NCBI GenBank assembly: GCA_020081605.1
Contig: JAHREC010000045.1
Coordinates: 2,976,001-3,040,000 of the forward strand
Length of the DNA: 64,000 nt
Direction of reading: 5' to 3'
From: Albifimbria verrucaria
Lineage: Eukaryota; Ascomycota; Sordariomycetes; Hypocreales; Stachybotryaceae
The notes under the pieces were generated by a model that did not search any database, was not told the DNA's origin, and was given only the letters and a program-made list of their open reading frames with translations. The first letter of the stretch is position 1. Each line of letters starts with the position of its first letter. The position numbers and the translations under genes are program-made. Of this stretch, positions 21,349-31,778 are shown piece after piece.

Positions 21349-22186
21349 AATGACTTGGTGAAGTAATTAACGGAAGTTTGGACATGACTGGCCTTGAGTG
21401 TTTGTAAATAGAACGTTCCGTTGCCAAGAAACTCGAGCTCTTCCACCCTTGTGGGAGATTAAACGCCTACTTGGCAGGCTACTTTGGTTGAAGCTTGTTG
21501 CATCAATTTTGTGTTGGTAACGACATTGTAGTTGCAACCGTCAGTTGCCAGTTCCTACTCGAGAGTTCTCAAAGCTTCAGTAAAACATTCTTAAAGAAGA
21601 TAGGAAGCGACAATTTTTAACACGATCAATTACCATGCACAAGATCGGGCTGGTTGTACTCGAATATGAGCATATTTGGATGTTAAATTTGAGCTTTAAT
21701 CATGAATATTAGCTGTGTTGCAAGAGGTGAGATTTCTTCATCAAAGCACTTCTACGATCTGTCGATCAGACAAGCATGACATGGTCTGTATGTCAGGGCT
21801 TATGGTCTAACTGCCATACTGTTCAGCGTCCTCAGACCTGTCAAATTATTTTGCAAGGTGTACTTGGCAAAGACTAGCCTATCCTCGACCAAACCATTTC
21901 GGTTGCAGCAGAAATAAGGAAGCCTGTGCGAAATTGCCTCGGATATCTGCAATTGCTTACCGGAAAAGCCGAGCTTCCGCCAATATCACCGGATGTCTGG
22001 CGGAATTGCCACAGTCCACCTGCAGGGATGCTGGCTAACGATGGAGCTAGTGTCACCACAAAACAGCCGCGAGGCGTGGTCAAATAGTGATTCTATATAT
22101 AGTAAATCCACGTCCAAAGTTGTCCAGATGCTACATTATTACTATTTTGCCTCCACACAGAACTTGCTGTTCGGTAGCTTGCAGTC
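21349..22186. other. Intergenic with promoter elements
   Basis: 838 bases between transporter and rhamnosidase. The left part is featureless. The right 250 bases hold the CGG elements described separately and a TATATATAG near 22094. Confidence 0.5.
21961..22011. promoter_or_regulatory. CGG-N5-CCG palindrome and GCGGAA inverted repeat
   Basis: CGGAAAAGCCG (21961-21971) and a near copy CGGAATTGCCA (22001-22011). Between them is an inverted repeat, TTCCGCCA (21975-21982) and TGGCGGAA (21998-22005). A TATATATAG follows near 22094, about 95 bases before the rhamnosidase start. Confidence 0.6.
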
Positions 22187-24741
22187 ATGTCGAACAGCAT
22201 AGCCGTTGCACAACCCAAGGCTGTTATCAAACAGTCTTCAGGAGTGCGAGTTGCCGACGACCTTTCATACTTTAGCCTTTCATGCACAGAAGACAGTGAT
22301 GAAGTGGCTGTAGTCTTCGATTACAGTCGGTGCGAAAGGGGCATTCCCTACTTTCGCATTGGCTATGCTACAGGTTCTGAAGATGCAATCCCTTTTCGGG
22401 TTACTTACAGTGAGACACTCGCAGATATTGATTGCGACGAAGGCTCGTACTATTCAATCACAGATAGTAGAAAATCACCTAATGACCTATGAGTAGGCGA
22501 TGGGCCATTCTTCCTCTTCTCCAATGCTATGGATAGCTACAGAAGTTGTGTACACCGCGCAAAACGCAGTCGAGGGCCTCAGTTGATCGAAGCGCGACAC
22601 GGACAGTTCTCCCAGAGATATCAGAAAATCTCCCTGTCTCAGCCCGGAACTCACATCGAGTTTTCAGAGATTGGTTTCCGAGCTGTACGGCCTGAAATCC
22701 CCGCGACATGCAGTTTTTCCTGCTCAGATGAACTTCTCAACCGCGTCTGGAAAGATGGCGTTCGAACACTTGACATGTGCACAGTCCGTAAGGGTGAAAC
22801 TATTCCGGCATGGGATTTTACCACAGAGGGTACGAAAGTGTACGGTGGTCATTGGGCACCGTGCAGGAAGGGCACACAATGGACAGATATGGTTGTCAGG
22901 TTCAAAGTCAGGGTAGACAGCGGCGGCGCTAGCTGGGGTGTTCGCATGGTGGCTAACGGCCTGATTTTCTGTCTCAATGTTGCAAAGAACATGATATTTG
23001 CCTTCGAAGGGTTGGCTAGCGTGTCTTCGATTATGCCTACCATTCCGAGGGGCAGTTGGAATATGCCTTCGGACCTCGACTTATCCGACTGGCTTTCGGT
23101 TACCACAATTGCTAGTGGGAAGTCAGTCACGGTCACCATCGGCAACCACAATGTCCTGGAGATAAATGACATCCAAATCACACCTTTGCTCTCGGCCCCT
23201 AGCTCCAACACGGGTTCCATTGCCTTTGGTGGCCCGGAGGGCTGGGTTTCGACCTATCAATCGCTTCTGGTAACCGACCTAGATGGTCGCATCTTGTATG
23301 AGAATGGAATGCTCGAACGACATAAGGAGGCCACTTTTGCTGATTTCCAAGTTGGCACAAATCCATTTTCCTGCACCATTGACGGGGCAAAGCGAGATCG
23401 CGCTTGTTTTGGCGGCGACGTTTTCGTCATGGGTCGGTCCCTAGCTTACTCTACCGGAGACCTAGATGCTTGGAAAGGATCAATACAGCTCTTGACAAGC
23501 CATCAGGAGAAGAACGGATATTTAGGAAACTTGTGCACGATTCAAAGTCCAGAACATGAGGAGATTGAAGAACCACCCTCCTATGCCTTCTACTCACTTA
23601 CATATGCCCTACTTTTGGTGGTGTCGGCAAAGGACTACTGGATGCACTCAGGCGACGATGACCTGATCCAGTCTTGCTGGCCTAAGCTAGTGAAACTGGT
23701 CGAATTCACCGAAAGTCATGTCAATCAAGATGGTCTTATCGAGGCACCACCGCATCTTTCAAGTAAGTACTACTTTTGAATGGTACATATAGGAACGCCT
23801 ATACCTCTATATGTATTTCATTTTTATCAGAACTTTCTGACACACGGCAAAATAGTGACGTGGTTCCCAATGGGTCGGCCAATCATTGGAGTGTCAACTG
23901 GACTCAATCTAGCTTACTACGACGCACTGAGGTCAATGAGCGAAATGTCTGTGGACCAGGAAACACAGGCATGGTACTTGTCCCGTGCAGAGCGCCTTAA
24001 AGTCTCATTGCATCAACATCTCTGGAACCCAGATCTTGGCATGATGGTCATGGCAACTTCATCCCCGCGCGATGGATATTCTCAGGAAGTCAATGGCTAC
24101 GCAATTACAACCAAAGTAGCATCGACCCACCCAAAATCTGCTCATAATCTGTCACACACCGATAATAAACTTCCCCAGCTTTCATTGGACTTGGTCACTG
24201 GGACAAGTTTGGGGTCTCAAGCCCATACGCTTCAGGGTTCGCAGTGGAGGCGCTCTTCTCTATCGGCGAAGGAGAAGCCGCTCTTAGCCTGCTAAGAAAA
24301 GTATGGAGTGTGATGTCGGACCCGCTTAATCCAAACTACTCTGGGGCTCATTGGGAAGCAATGACAGTGGACGGAATGCCTTTCGGCCACGGCGTTTCTT
24401 TGGCTCACGGGTGGTCCACCTGGCCGGTCTTTCTTATGCCCAGGTATATTCTAGGATTATATCCTGCTTCCTCTGGTTGGACAAAGATTGGCATCGAGCC
24501 GGTCTTCTGTGGTCTTGATTCAGCAGAGTGCTCAGTGCAGACACTTCACGGTGAAGTGAGAGTTAGAATAGCACTGAATGATGATGGAGAGACCGGCGTG
24601 TTGTCCACTACTATCCCTTTGGGTTGCAAGGCTGTTGTAAAATTGCCTAAAGGTTGGGCTGGGACCGGAAGTGCCGAAATCGTAGGTGATGGGAACATAA
24701 AGACAATGCCATTCAGAAAGAGCGATCGATTGCAAGAATAA
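22187..24741 (+). CDS. Alpha-L-rhamnosidase, GH78-like, bacterial-type
   Basis: Roughly 820-residue glycoside hydrolase without a signal peptide, probably cytosolic. The N-terminal beta domain ends in VTYSETLADID; DGPFFLFSNAMDSYR follows after a junction I cannot resolve (22440-22495, no standard intron keeps the frame). The catalytic (alpha/alpha)6 region holds DELLNRVWKDGVRT and WDFTTEG; an intron at 23761-23872 leads to WFPMGRP. The family's late block SPYASGFAVEALF and HWEAMT..G.P.G...SLAHGWST is complete once a C is added to the CCCC run 24173-24176. GH78 enzymes release terminal L-rhamnose from flavonoid glycosides and pectic side chains. The neighbouring transporter and quercetinase-type genes favour a flavonol rhamnoside or rutin. 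Confidence 0.8.
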
Positions 24742-25577
24742 AACCAATATTTTCTATGGTTCAGCCCTTATCCCATTAGTCAAACTTGTCAACTTCTTCC
24801 CACTCTCACATTAATAAAGGCTATTTCACTCAAGTATTTGTGGTATGCTTCTGGGAGTGGAGTTAGTTTGCATCGAGTTCGCTTCTCTTACCATAAAGGG
24901 AATCTCAAAGGTTGCTTTCAAATTATAGCTGCTGTATGTAGAGTTTAAGTAGTTTCATACATCTTTATTTTTTTATTCTTAACACAAGGTTTTTTCCTAG
25001 GATTTCAGCCTCAATGAGTTCAGTATAAAATGACTTAATGTTTAAAACAAATAGTATATCTACTTATGTATAGTATTGTACTCTATAAGTAAATCTAAGG
25101 ACGTAAAGCTTCAGGTGAGTGCTTCCGCCAGATTTTGTGCAAGTATCTTTAGGCATTCACCATTACATGTTCCTCTGTTGCAACATTCGCCATCATAACT
25201 CACATAAGGATATTATTCTAGACCACCAATATCTTTTGCAGGGGCTAAATACATGCATATATGACCTCTCTGATGATCGCTACAGTTAAGGCGACTCTGA
25301 CAGACCTACTAAATGCAATGAGGCGTAATGCCCTTTAGTTAAGGTCATTATTAATCTTCATAACTTCGGGTTGACGTCTCGCCGTCCTAGACCCCACTTT
25401 CATCTCACCGATTGTGGAGAATGCGTTCGGAATGATAACATGGTCAACCCGATCACCGAACACAGATTATTAATCTTGAAACGGTTTGAAGTATGGATTG
25501 CTGATGTATGAGTATAAAAGCACCTAGCGCTGCTTCCCTATATTGTTGGCACAAATTAAATCGTCAAGAACAACAGC
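24742..25577. other. Intergenic, AT-rich
   Basis: No gene seen. A TATAAAAG box at 25513-25520 lies 58 bases before the epimerase start. There is no CGG-N5-CCG element. Confidence 0.5.
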
Positions 25578-26630
25578 ATGTCACCCACATCTCGCTCCGT
25601 CCTAGTCACTGGTGCTAACGGTTTCATTGGAAATGCCGTGTGCCGGGCCTTTGTTCGTTCGGGCTGGATAGTATATGGTCTTGTTCGTAGAAAAGACTCG
25701 GTTGCATCCCTTGCAAAGGAAGAGATTATACCCATTCTTGGATCACCAGATGACCTTTCTTTCCTTCCAGCACTCATACGTCAGCAGAGGACCTTTGACG
25801 TTGTCGTGTCAAACACAGAGCAGTTTGAGAACTATCAGGCACATTTTGAGCAGATTATTTCTATGCTACGATCCATTGCCATTTCGAGCAACAATGCTGG
25901 CGTACGACCGTTAATACTCTTCACATCTGGATGCAAAGATTATGGGATGACTGAGCGCGGCGATTCTCCTGATCTTGCTGCGCATACGGAGAGGTCTCCA
26001 TTAAATCCGCCATCTGTTATTGCCCCGAGAACATACAATGCAATCAAAGTCTTTGATCATACGGACGTCTTTGATGCTGCAGTTCTACGCCCAACAACGG
26101 TATTCGGCCGAAGCGGAAGCTACTATGGTCCCTTCTTCGAGATGGCTCAAAAATCGAAGAATACCGGGCAGCCCCTTCGATTTAATGCACATCAGAAAAG
26201 CGTACTTCACGGAACCCACGTTGATGACTGTGCTGAAGCATACGTGAAAATTGCAGAGCATGAACGAGGTCGAGTGGCTGGTCAGTGCTATAACATCTCA
26301 TCTCATCGGTACGAGACTCTTGAAGAAATTACCGTGGCTCTGGCTGAAGAGTATGATCTTGCTGAGAGTATAATATACGATCCTCCTGAAGCATCAGAGT
26401 CTGTTGGGTTCGATGTAGTGGGCATATTGACTGGGTTTTCGCAGTGGGTTGGCAGTGACAAATTAAGAGAGGAGGTAGGGTGGAGGGATAAAAGAATTCT
26501 TTTCTCAGAGGGCCTCAAGGTTTATCGTCTTGCATACGAAGAAGCAACTAGACAAAGTGATAGTAATGTGTTGCGGATACAGGGCTATGTGGCAGCCGCT
26601 GAAGCATCCAAGACACGGAGATCAGGCTAG
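25578..26630 (+). CDS. NAD-dependent epimerase/dehydratase family protein
   Basis: Intact single-exon extended SDR of 350 residues. VTGANGFIGNAV (10-21) is the NAD(P) loop, followed by LVRRKD, which suits NADP. LFTSGCKDYG marks the active-site serine strand. PRTYNAIKVF holds the catalytic YxxxK-like Tyr/Lys in a relaxed spacing. VLRPTTVFGRSG and the HVDDCAEAYVKI motif are typical of atypical/extended SDRs. The enzyme is cytosolic and would reduce or epimerise a sugar or small ketone. A TATAAAAG box lies 58 bases upstream. It lies next to the rhamnosidase and upstream of an AflR-like regulator. A rhamnose- or flavonoid-related reduction is possible, but nothing in the sequence fixes the substrate. 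Confidence 0.83.
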   Translation: MSPTSRSVLVTGANGFIGNAVCRAFVRSGWIVYGLVRRKDSVASLAKEEIIPILGSPDDLSFLPALIRQQRTFDVVVSNTEQFENYQAHFEQIISMLRSIAISSNNAGVRPLILFTSGCKDYGMTERGDSPDLAAHTERSPLNPPSVIAPRTYNAIKVFDHTDVFDAAVLRPTTVFGRSGSYYGPFFEMAQKSKNTGQPLRFNAHQKSVLHGTHVDDCAEAYVKIAEHERGRVAGQCYNISSHRYETLEEITVALAEEYDLAESIIYDPPEASESVGFDVVGILTGFSQWVGSDKLREEVGWRDKRILFSEGLKVYRLAYEEATRQSDSNVLRIQGYVAAAEASKTRRSG

Positions 26631-27230
26631 GTCTCTGTCCTGGGAGTAACGGTACTTTTGACGGTTAGAATGGATCAACCTTTCATTTTATCAAGAGCTT
26701 AACCCCTTTACTACATAATATGGAAGTGAATCAGTGTATGAAGGCGGTAGGATTCTTATCGTATTTTTGTAGAGTCTGATTCCGCCAGGGAGATTATTCC
26801 GTCCAAGGAAGTCTCCATAGTGGTACGCTTAAACTATGCATATTGCCACAGATTAGATTTAAAGTAACAGATAAATTAGTAAGTAAAACGGAGGGGGAAG
26901 TGAAAAACAACATCGCCAGAATCTGCTTCTATTTGGTCGTAGCAGATGAGATAAATGACACTCCTTCACATCTAGGTAAGTCAGCATGAGACGAATAACC
27001 ACAATTCCAGCCCCGCATCAGCAAATTATTATTAAGCAGAAGATATTACCCCTCCCACGTCTGAAGAGCTACAAAATTATTTTCGTTTTGGTTGCTTGTT
27101 TTCTGTACCAGTTTCCGTGCCAGTGACAAATGCGAAGTCTACATATCAATCTTTTCTATATCGGAGAGCTCATAGTGTTCGCCGAGCCTCCTTCAGAGTA
27201 TTGCTCTGATATTCTAAGTCGTTATCAAGA
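26631..27230. other. Upstream region of regulator C
   Basis: 600 bases, AT-rich, with no gene and no repeat seen. Confidence 0.5.
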
Positions 27231-28709
27231 ATGCCTGCATATCGTCTAGGTCATTACCGACGTTCTTGTGACAGATGCCATGACCAAAAGCTTAGGTGCC
27301 AGCGTGACAGCAATCACTCCATCTGCCAGCGCTGCAAGCGTGCAAACGCAAAATGCAGCTTTTCAGCACCGACAAGGAAATCACTGTTCATAGAATCAAA
27401 CCAGATGACTAATATGGCCTCGAAAACGCCCTTATTTCCAGTGAGGGATGATAATCCAGAGGCCCAAACGGTTATAGAAGATTCACTCTGTTCGTCAATC
27501 AATTGCAAGCCAGTAGGTTGTATTTTGACTAAGTCACTAACTTTTTCAACAATCCTTAGTGAATAGTTTTCAAGCTGTGTCAAATGGATTGGATGGTAAT
27601 CACTACACTGCCAACCCAATTGACAGCTGTGATCAGACTTGGAACCTTGGTCACATCACCTTGACTCCCAAATCCAATTCTGAAGCTGGACTTATGAACC
27701 TAGAGATAGCCGATTTTTCTAGAATATTTGTTGATCCAAGTGGTTATTTGGGATCTTCTACAACCAGCATAGAACAACAGTCGTCAGAACCTCTGTCAAC
27801 AGAGTCAGCGTCCGTACGAAATGAAGGCTTATTCAACAGTGTTTTTATTCCCAAAGGTGGGAATAGTCACAACATTGATTCGGTTCTTCAAACCAATACA
27901 AGAATTGATACAAACTCAGATTTACTAGTAACAAATGACAACTCGACGGTTGTGCCTTTCAGTCACTTCGTGCGAAGCATATCAAATCTTAACGCCGATC
28001 TGCATGATTTCGCGGCCACGATCCCAACTGTTCAAGCTTGCTGGAGTTCAGCGGGCTATTATCAGCCTTTGGAAGGAAAAGAATTTGCACTTGGCCAGAT
28101 GCTTGAGTTATCTCAGCGTTTTATTGAGATTATGGATCGGCTGGTTATTTATCTGTCGCCTATCACCTCCAACAGTTATGACAAAGAGGATCCTACACTA
28201 ACACAAAGGACACAAACTGATGAACGATTTAACTCGATGTCTACACCAATGAATCAGTCGTACGAGCTACTAGTCCTCTCAAGCTACACAACCATTGTAT
28301 TAGCTTACCATTGTATTTTGGAACATATTGCAGCCTGCATCAAGAATCAGCACTCTACGAGAGGTCAGCCGTTTAATCCGTCCCACGCTCACAATTACCC
28401 TCGACTGCCTAGTCTTGCTGTGGGTACATTCACGATGTCATCCTCGAGTTCAACACAAGTTTTGATGCTAGTGCATATGATTGACACAATGATGACACGC
28501 TGCCGTTGTTTGGTAAAATGCATGCTGGGAAATGCAAACCCTCTCTGTCTACCCAACAGAAGGAAGTCGGCATCGACACTGTGGCCCGTGAAGAGATTTT
28601 AACAATGGGACAAGCAGCTCTGGAAAGATTCCAGCCCCAAGAAGACGCCATATTAAGCTTGTTGGGAGAAGTGAGGAAAAGTTTACTGGAGCTTGGATAT
28701 ATGCATTAA
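27231..28709 (+). CDS. AflR-like Zn2Cys6 transcription factor C
   Basis: Exon 1 (27231-27516) starts with the zinc knuckle CDRCHDQKLRC, a longer spacer, then CQRCKRANAKC, the layout typical of AflR-type regulators of secondary-metabolite clusters. A short intron (27517-27559, branch CACTAAC) leads to the regulatory domain, which includes the AflR-family block on the C-terminal side (ERFQPQEDAILSLLGEVRKSLL). The frame changes at about 28497-28505; one missing base before LFGKMHAGK reconnects it to the stop at 28709. Total length is about 480 residues. It is nuclear, and its targets are probably nearby genes such as the epimerase and the EthD protein. A link to the flavonoid block is possible but not shown. 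Confidence 0.8.
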
Positions 28710-28835
28710 TGGCACACAATCCACTTGGGACAACTTCATTGCGTATTTCACGTTCAGCGTATTACAACTGATTAAATAAAACTTTCACTTGTATTCCATG
28801 CCTAGCCGGCTGCGAGCTTTGTCGCGCTGCAGAAG

Positions 28836-29391
28836 TTATGGAGCGGCGCTCATCTCAGCAAAACTCAAGAAGTCCGGCTTGCCATCCACAGTTACATTCA
28901 CCACTTTCCCTCCCGCTACATACTGTTCAACCCAGCCTAGGCTGGCCTCCACATGGATTTTACTCGCATATGGCCCTTCAGCAGCTTGCAAGGCCTGGAA
29001 ATCAGGGTCCCCTGCAATTGCGGCAAGGGTCGCCATGTCACGAAACCAAAATTCCACGTGCATATCATGATCGCGAATAACCCAACGATCTCCAAGTTGG
29101 GAATTCAGTGTTTTGGCTGCGTCACGAAATGAGGATGGACTCCAGTGCTGCGTGAAGCCATTCAATATCAGCACACAGGTCTTGTCTTATAGAAGAGGAC
29201 TTATCCAAAAGGTGACTGACAACTGCGTAGCCTTCCATCCCATGCTTAGCATGAATATTAGCTACGTGGACTGCGTGCTTTCCAGTGCCCCAATTATACA
29301 TTTCCTCCTCGCTGCAGTTTTCATTTCGGTAGTGAGCGATTGTTAGGCGAATAAGTCGCTTCTTTTGGACATCGGTGTTCGCACTGGACAT
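28836..29391 (-). CDS. EthD-domain protein
   Basis: Two exons (29391-29221 and 29147-28836) with a GTCAGT...CAG intron encode 160 residues. The dimeric ferredoxin-like EthD pattern is visible: an N-terminal strand (RLIRLTIAHYRN), helix and HAVHVANIHAKHGMEGYAV, then a second half with DHDMHVEFWFRD and DPDFQALQAAEGPY. EthD proteins include small decarboxylases, cyclases and dehydratases of polyketide pathways as well as uncharacterised stress proteins. An upstream in-frame ATG at 29460 exists, but the one at 29391 begins nearer the fold. The frame is intact. Convergent with the AflR-like regulator, it could be a target of it. Confidence 0.8.
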
Positions 29392-30158
29392 ATTGATGGC
29401 GTATCGTAAAATGTCTTTTGTTGGACAAAAGTTGACAAAGTTGAGATGCTGATTTTGCACTTTTACTACTCCACAACTCAGGAATGCCTAGGTTTAAATA
29501 GTTCTCAATAATCTAGCTAGTGCAAACATCACCTCAAAGGTATATGTCCTGTGTTGTTAATCATGATACAACTCTAAGGCCATTCACGTCGATCCAAAAC
29601 TTTCGGTGTTTGTTTTCCTATTCAGGAAGCGCTCATGTTGGCGACGGAAATAAGCGTACTCTGTACGGATTAGAGGTGGTATAAATCGTCCTGCTTCACA
29701 TCTCGTTCCGGAGTTAACCATTTTTATATCCATTCATCCGGTATAACCCCTGCTCATAAAGGACTCATGTTAAAAATACACAGAGTGTTATTGGTAGAAT
29801 ACCCAATCTCTCATGTGTGCAGTTAAAGATCCACATCTACCCCGAATATCCACAGGTACACCGAAAGGAACGAGTCTTTAAAACCACATAGGGTCAGTCA
29901 GTTCGGCTTGAAATGCTAAGGATGACAAATCTGATTTTCGTCCATGTTCGTGGTAGCCGAATGTTTCGATCAAAATGGGAAATACTTAATTTCTCAATGG
30001 CTCTAAGGATATGATAATTGGGCCACATGCGTTCTTAGAAAGAAATATAAAGCATTATATTAATAGTAATAATATTTTACCCTATTTATACCCTCAGTGA
30101 CTGCTCTACATAATGAAATCAGTAGAAAGCCAGCATGCATGTAGTAGAAACCAGATGT
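29392..30158. other. Intergenic, AT-rich
   Basis: No gene seen; very AT-rich near 30030-30090. Confidence 0.5.
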
Positions 30159-31778
30159 TTAATCATCATGGGTTACAAAATCAGACGTTAAATCGCCGCC
30201 CAGATTTTCCTGTTTAAGAGAATCTTTCCATTTCGATCCTGTGGTAGTCCCATCCCTTGACAAAGAAAACAGTTGCCCGTCTTTGGTCAGCGCCATAATG
30301 AACAGCTTACCATCAAGTTTCTCCATTATTGGGGCACTGTGTGCTGTAACTTCAAGATCCTCCCAATCAGAGGCCCAGTTTTGGCCGTCGAAATGTAAGT
30401 GCTGTAGGTATCCATCAGTGCCGAGGGCGACCACATCAATAGCATTGTCTTTGAGGAAGGTAATCGCAGGTACGCTGAGAAGACTGCCACCGAGTTTTTC
30501 GAGAGATGAATAACCTCCTTTCTTTGAGTTCCAAGAAAGATGGTAAAGCTGCCGATCTTCCTGGACACCAAGGAAGTGCCATTCTTCGTTGTCAAAAGCC
30601 CATATTGATGGATCGCCGATAAATTTGCCCTCGAATGCTTGTGGGCTTGACCACTTATCGTCGTCGTTGTAGGACGAATGCAACAGCCTGTCTCGATTCT
30701 TGTCATACCATAACATATCATGGTAAGTCTCGCTATCACGGCAGATAACAGCTGGAGCTGACTTTGCTGGGCCGAGCTCAGATGGGCGGGTCCAATCATT
30801 GTTTCCACCATCCATCTCGCCGTGTTCGCTTGTTATGCCTTTCTCTAAGCCGTCGTCGCTAATTTCATCATCGGGCTTTTGGTGCCAGTAAGAATGGGTT
30901 ATTTGGCTCGTGTCCCACGCCGTGCTCCAGGAATCCAATCTGTCAATGTAAGCTCTGCATAGTTGCACAGCGCTGCCAATGTTGATTCCTCAACTTTCCA
31001 ATCCGACCACCCTTCTGCTTTTGAGAAATGTTTGGCATAGGCAGTGCGATCTTTTTCGCAATGGTGTACACATCCAAACGGCCGAATTCTCTATGAACCA
31101 TCCAGCTGAACGAGGAAGGCTGGCTAATCAAAACACCCGAGCCAGATGGCTTTCCGAGGTCCAGGAAGCTTTTGTTCCATTTGCCACCATCGTTGGTGAT
31201 GGAAACGATCCCGTTGCTCTTCGTACGAGCAAAGGTATAGAGGGTACCATCGTGGATCGTAGAAGATAAAACCCTGGGGCAAAGGCCACCGTCGCAAGAG
31301 GGCAGTGACGGCGCTGTGCTGTTGCTGTCGTTCTCGCTTTTGCCGTCGCTATTGTTGGAATCGGAATCGGAACCATTATCCTTCTCACTATTAATCACAG
31401 TTAGACACCCTTTGTAGCGTTAGTTGAAACTGGTTTGCTAGCAACTGACCTCTCCGTTTTGTCGTTTTTGCGCGAACCCAGGCCAACACCCAATCCTACA
31501 GCTAACCCAATTGCAAGAATAACTGCGAATATAATCAAGGCGATAAACTTCTTCTTCCGCCACCAGGGTGTTGACCCTTGTGGCGGCGTTGATGTTGAGA
31601 CCTGTTCTGGGATTGTATTTCCAGTCGGAGGGGCTTCATAGTATTTGCCTTGTTCTAGCTTGTGTAGATCATTCTCCGGCACGGGAATCTTATGACCTAA
31701 GACATAGGGATTATGCTCTGCTGCTTCGAGTCCGGGCTGGACAACGACTTCGGGTGCATCGCTATAATTTTGTGACAT
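30159..31778 (-). CDS. Membrane-anchored lectin-like beta-propeller protein, frames broken
   Basis: A type II membrane protein. The start ATG at 31778 opens a Pro-rich cytosolic tail (1-77), then KKK and a 23-residue glycine-rich membrane helix (about 78-100). A GTCAGT intron (31449-31388) leads to a Ser/Asn/Asp-rich stalk and a repeat domain of short beta-blades (DGTLYTFARTKSNGIVSITN, DKNRDRLLHSSY, DGYLQHLHFDG, DGQLFSLSRDG). This matches the fungal fucose-lectin-like propeller pattern. The frame changes at the T run 31052-31056 (coding A run) and near 30967-30975. It may display a carbohydrate-binding propeller at the surface or in the secretory pathway. The sugar specificity is unknown. Confidence 0.7.

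Noticed and set aside
22463..22492. A 30-base GTAGAA...GAGTAG intron that would join rhamnosidase exons in frame
   Set aside because: Too short for a fungal spliceosomal intron; a frame error or another donor is more likely.
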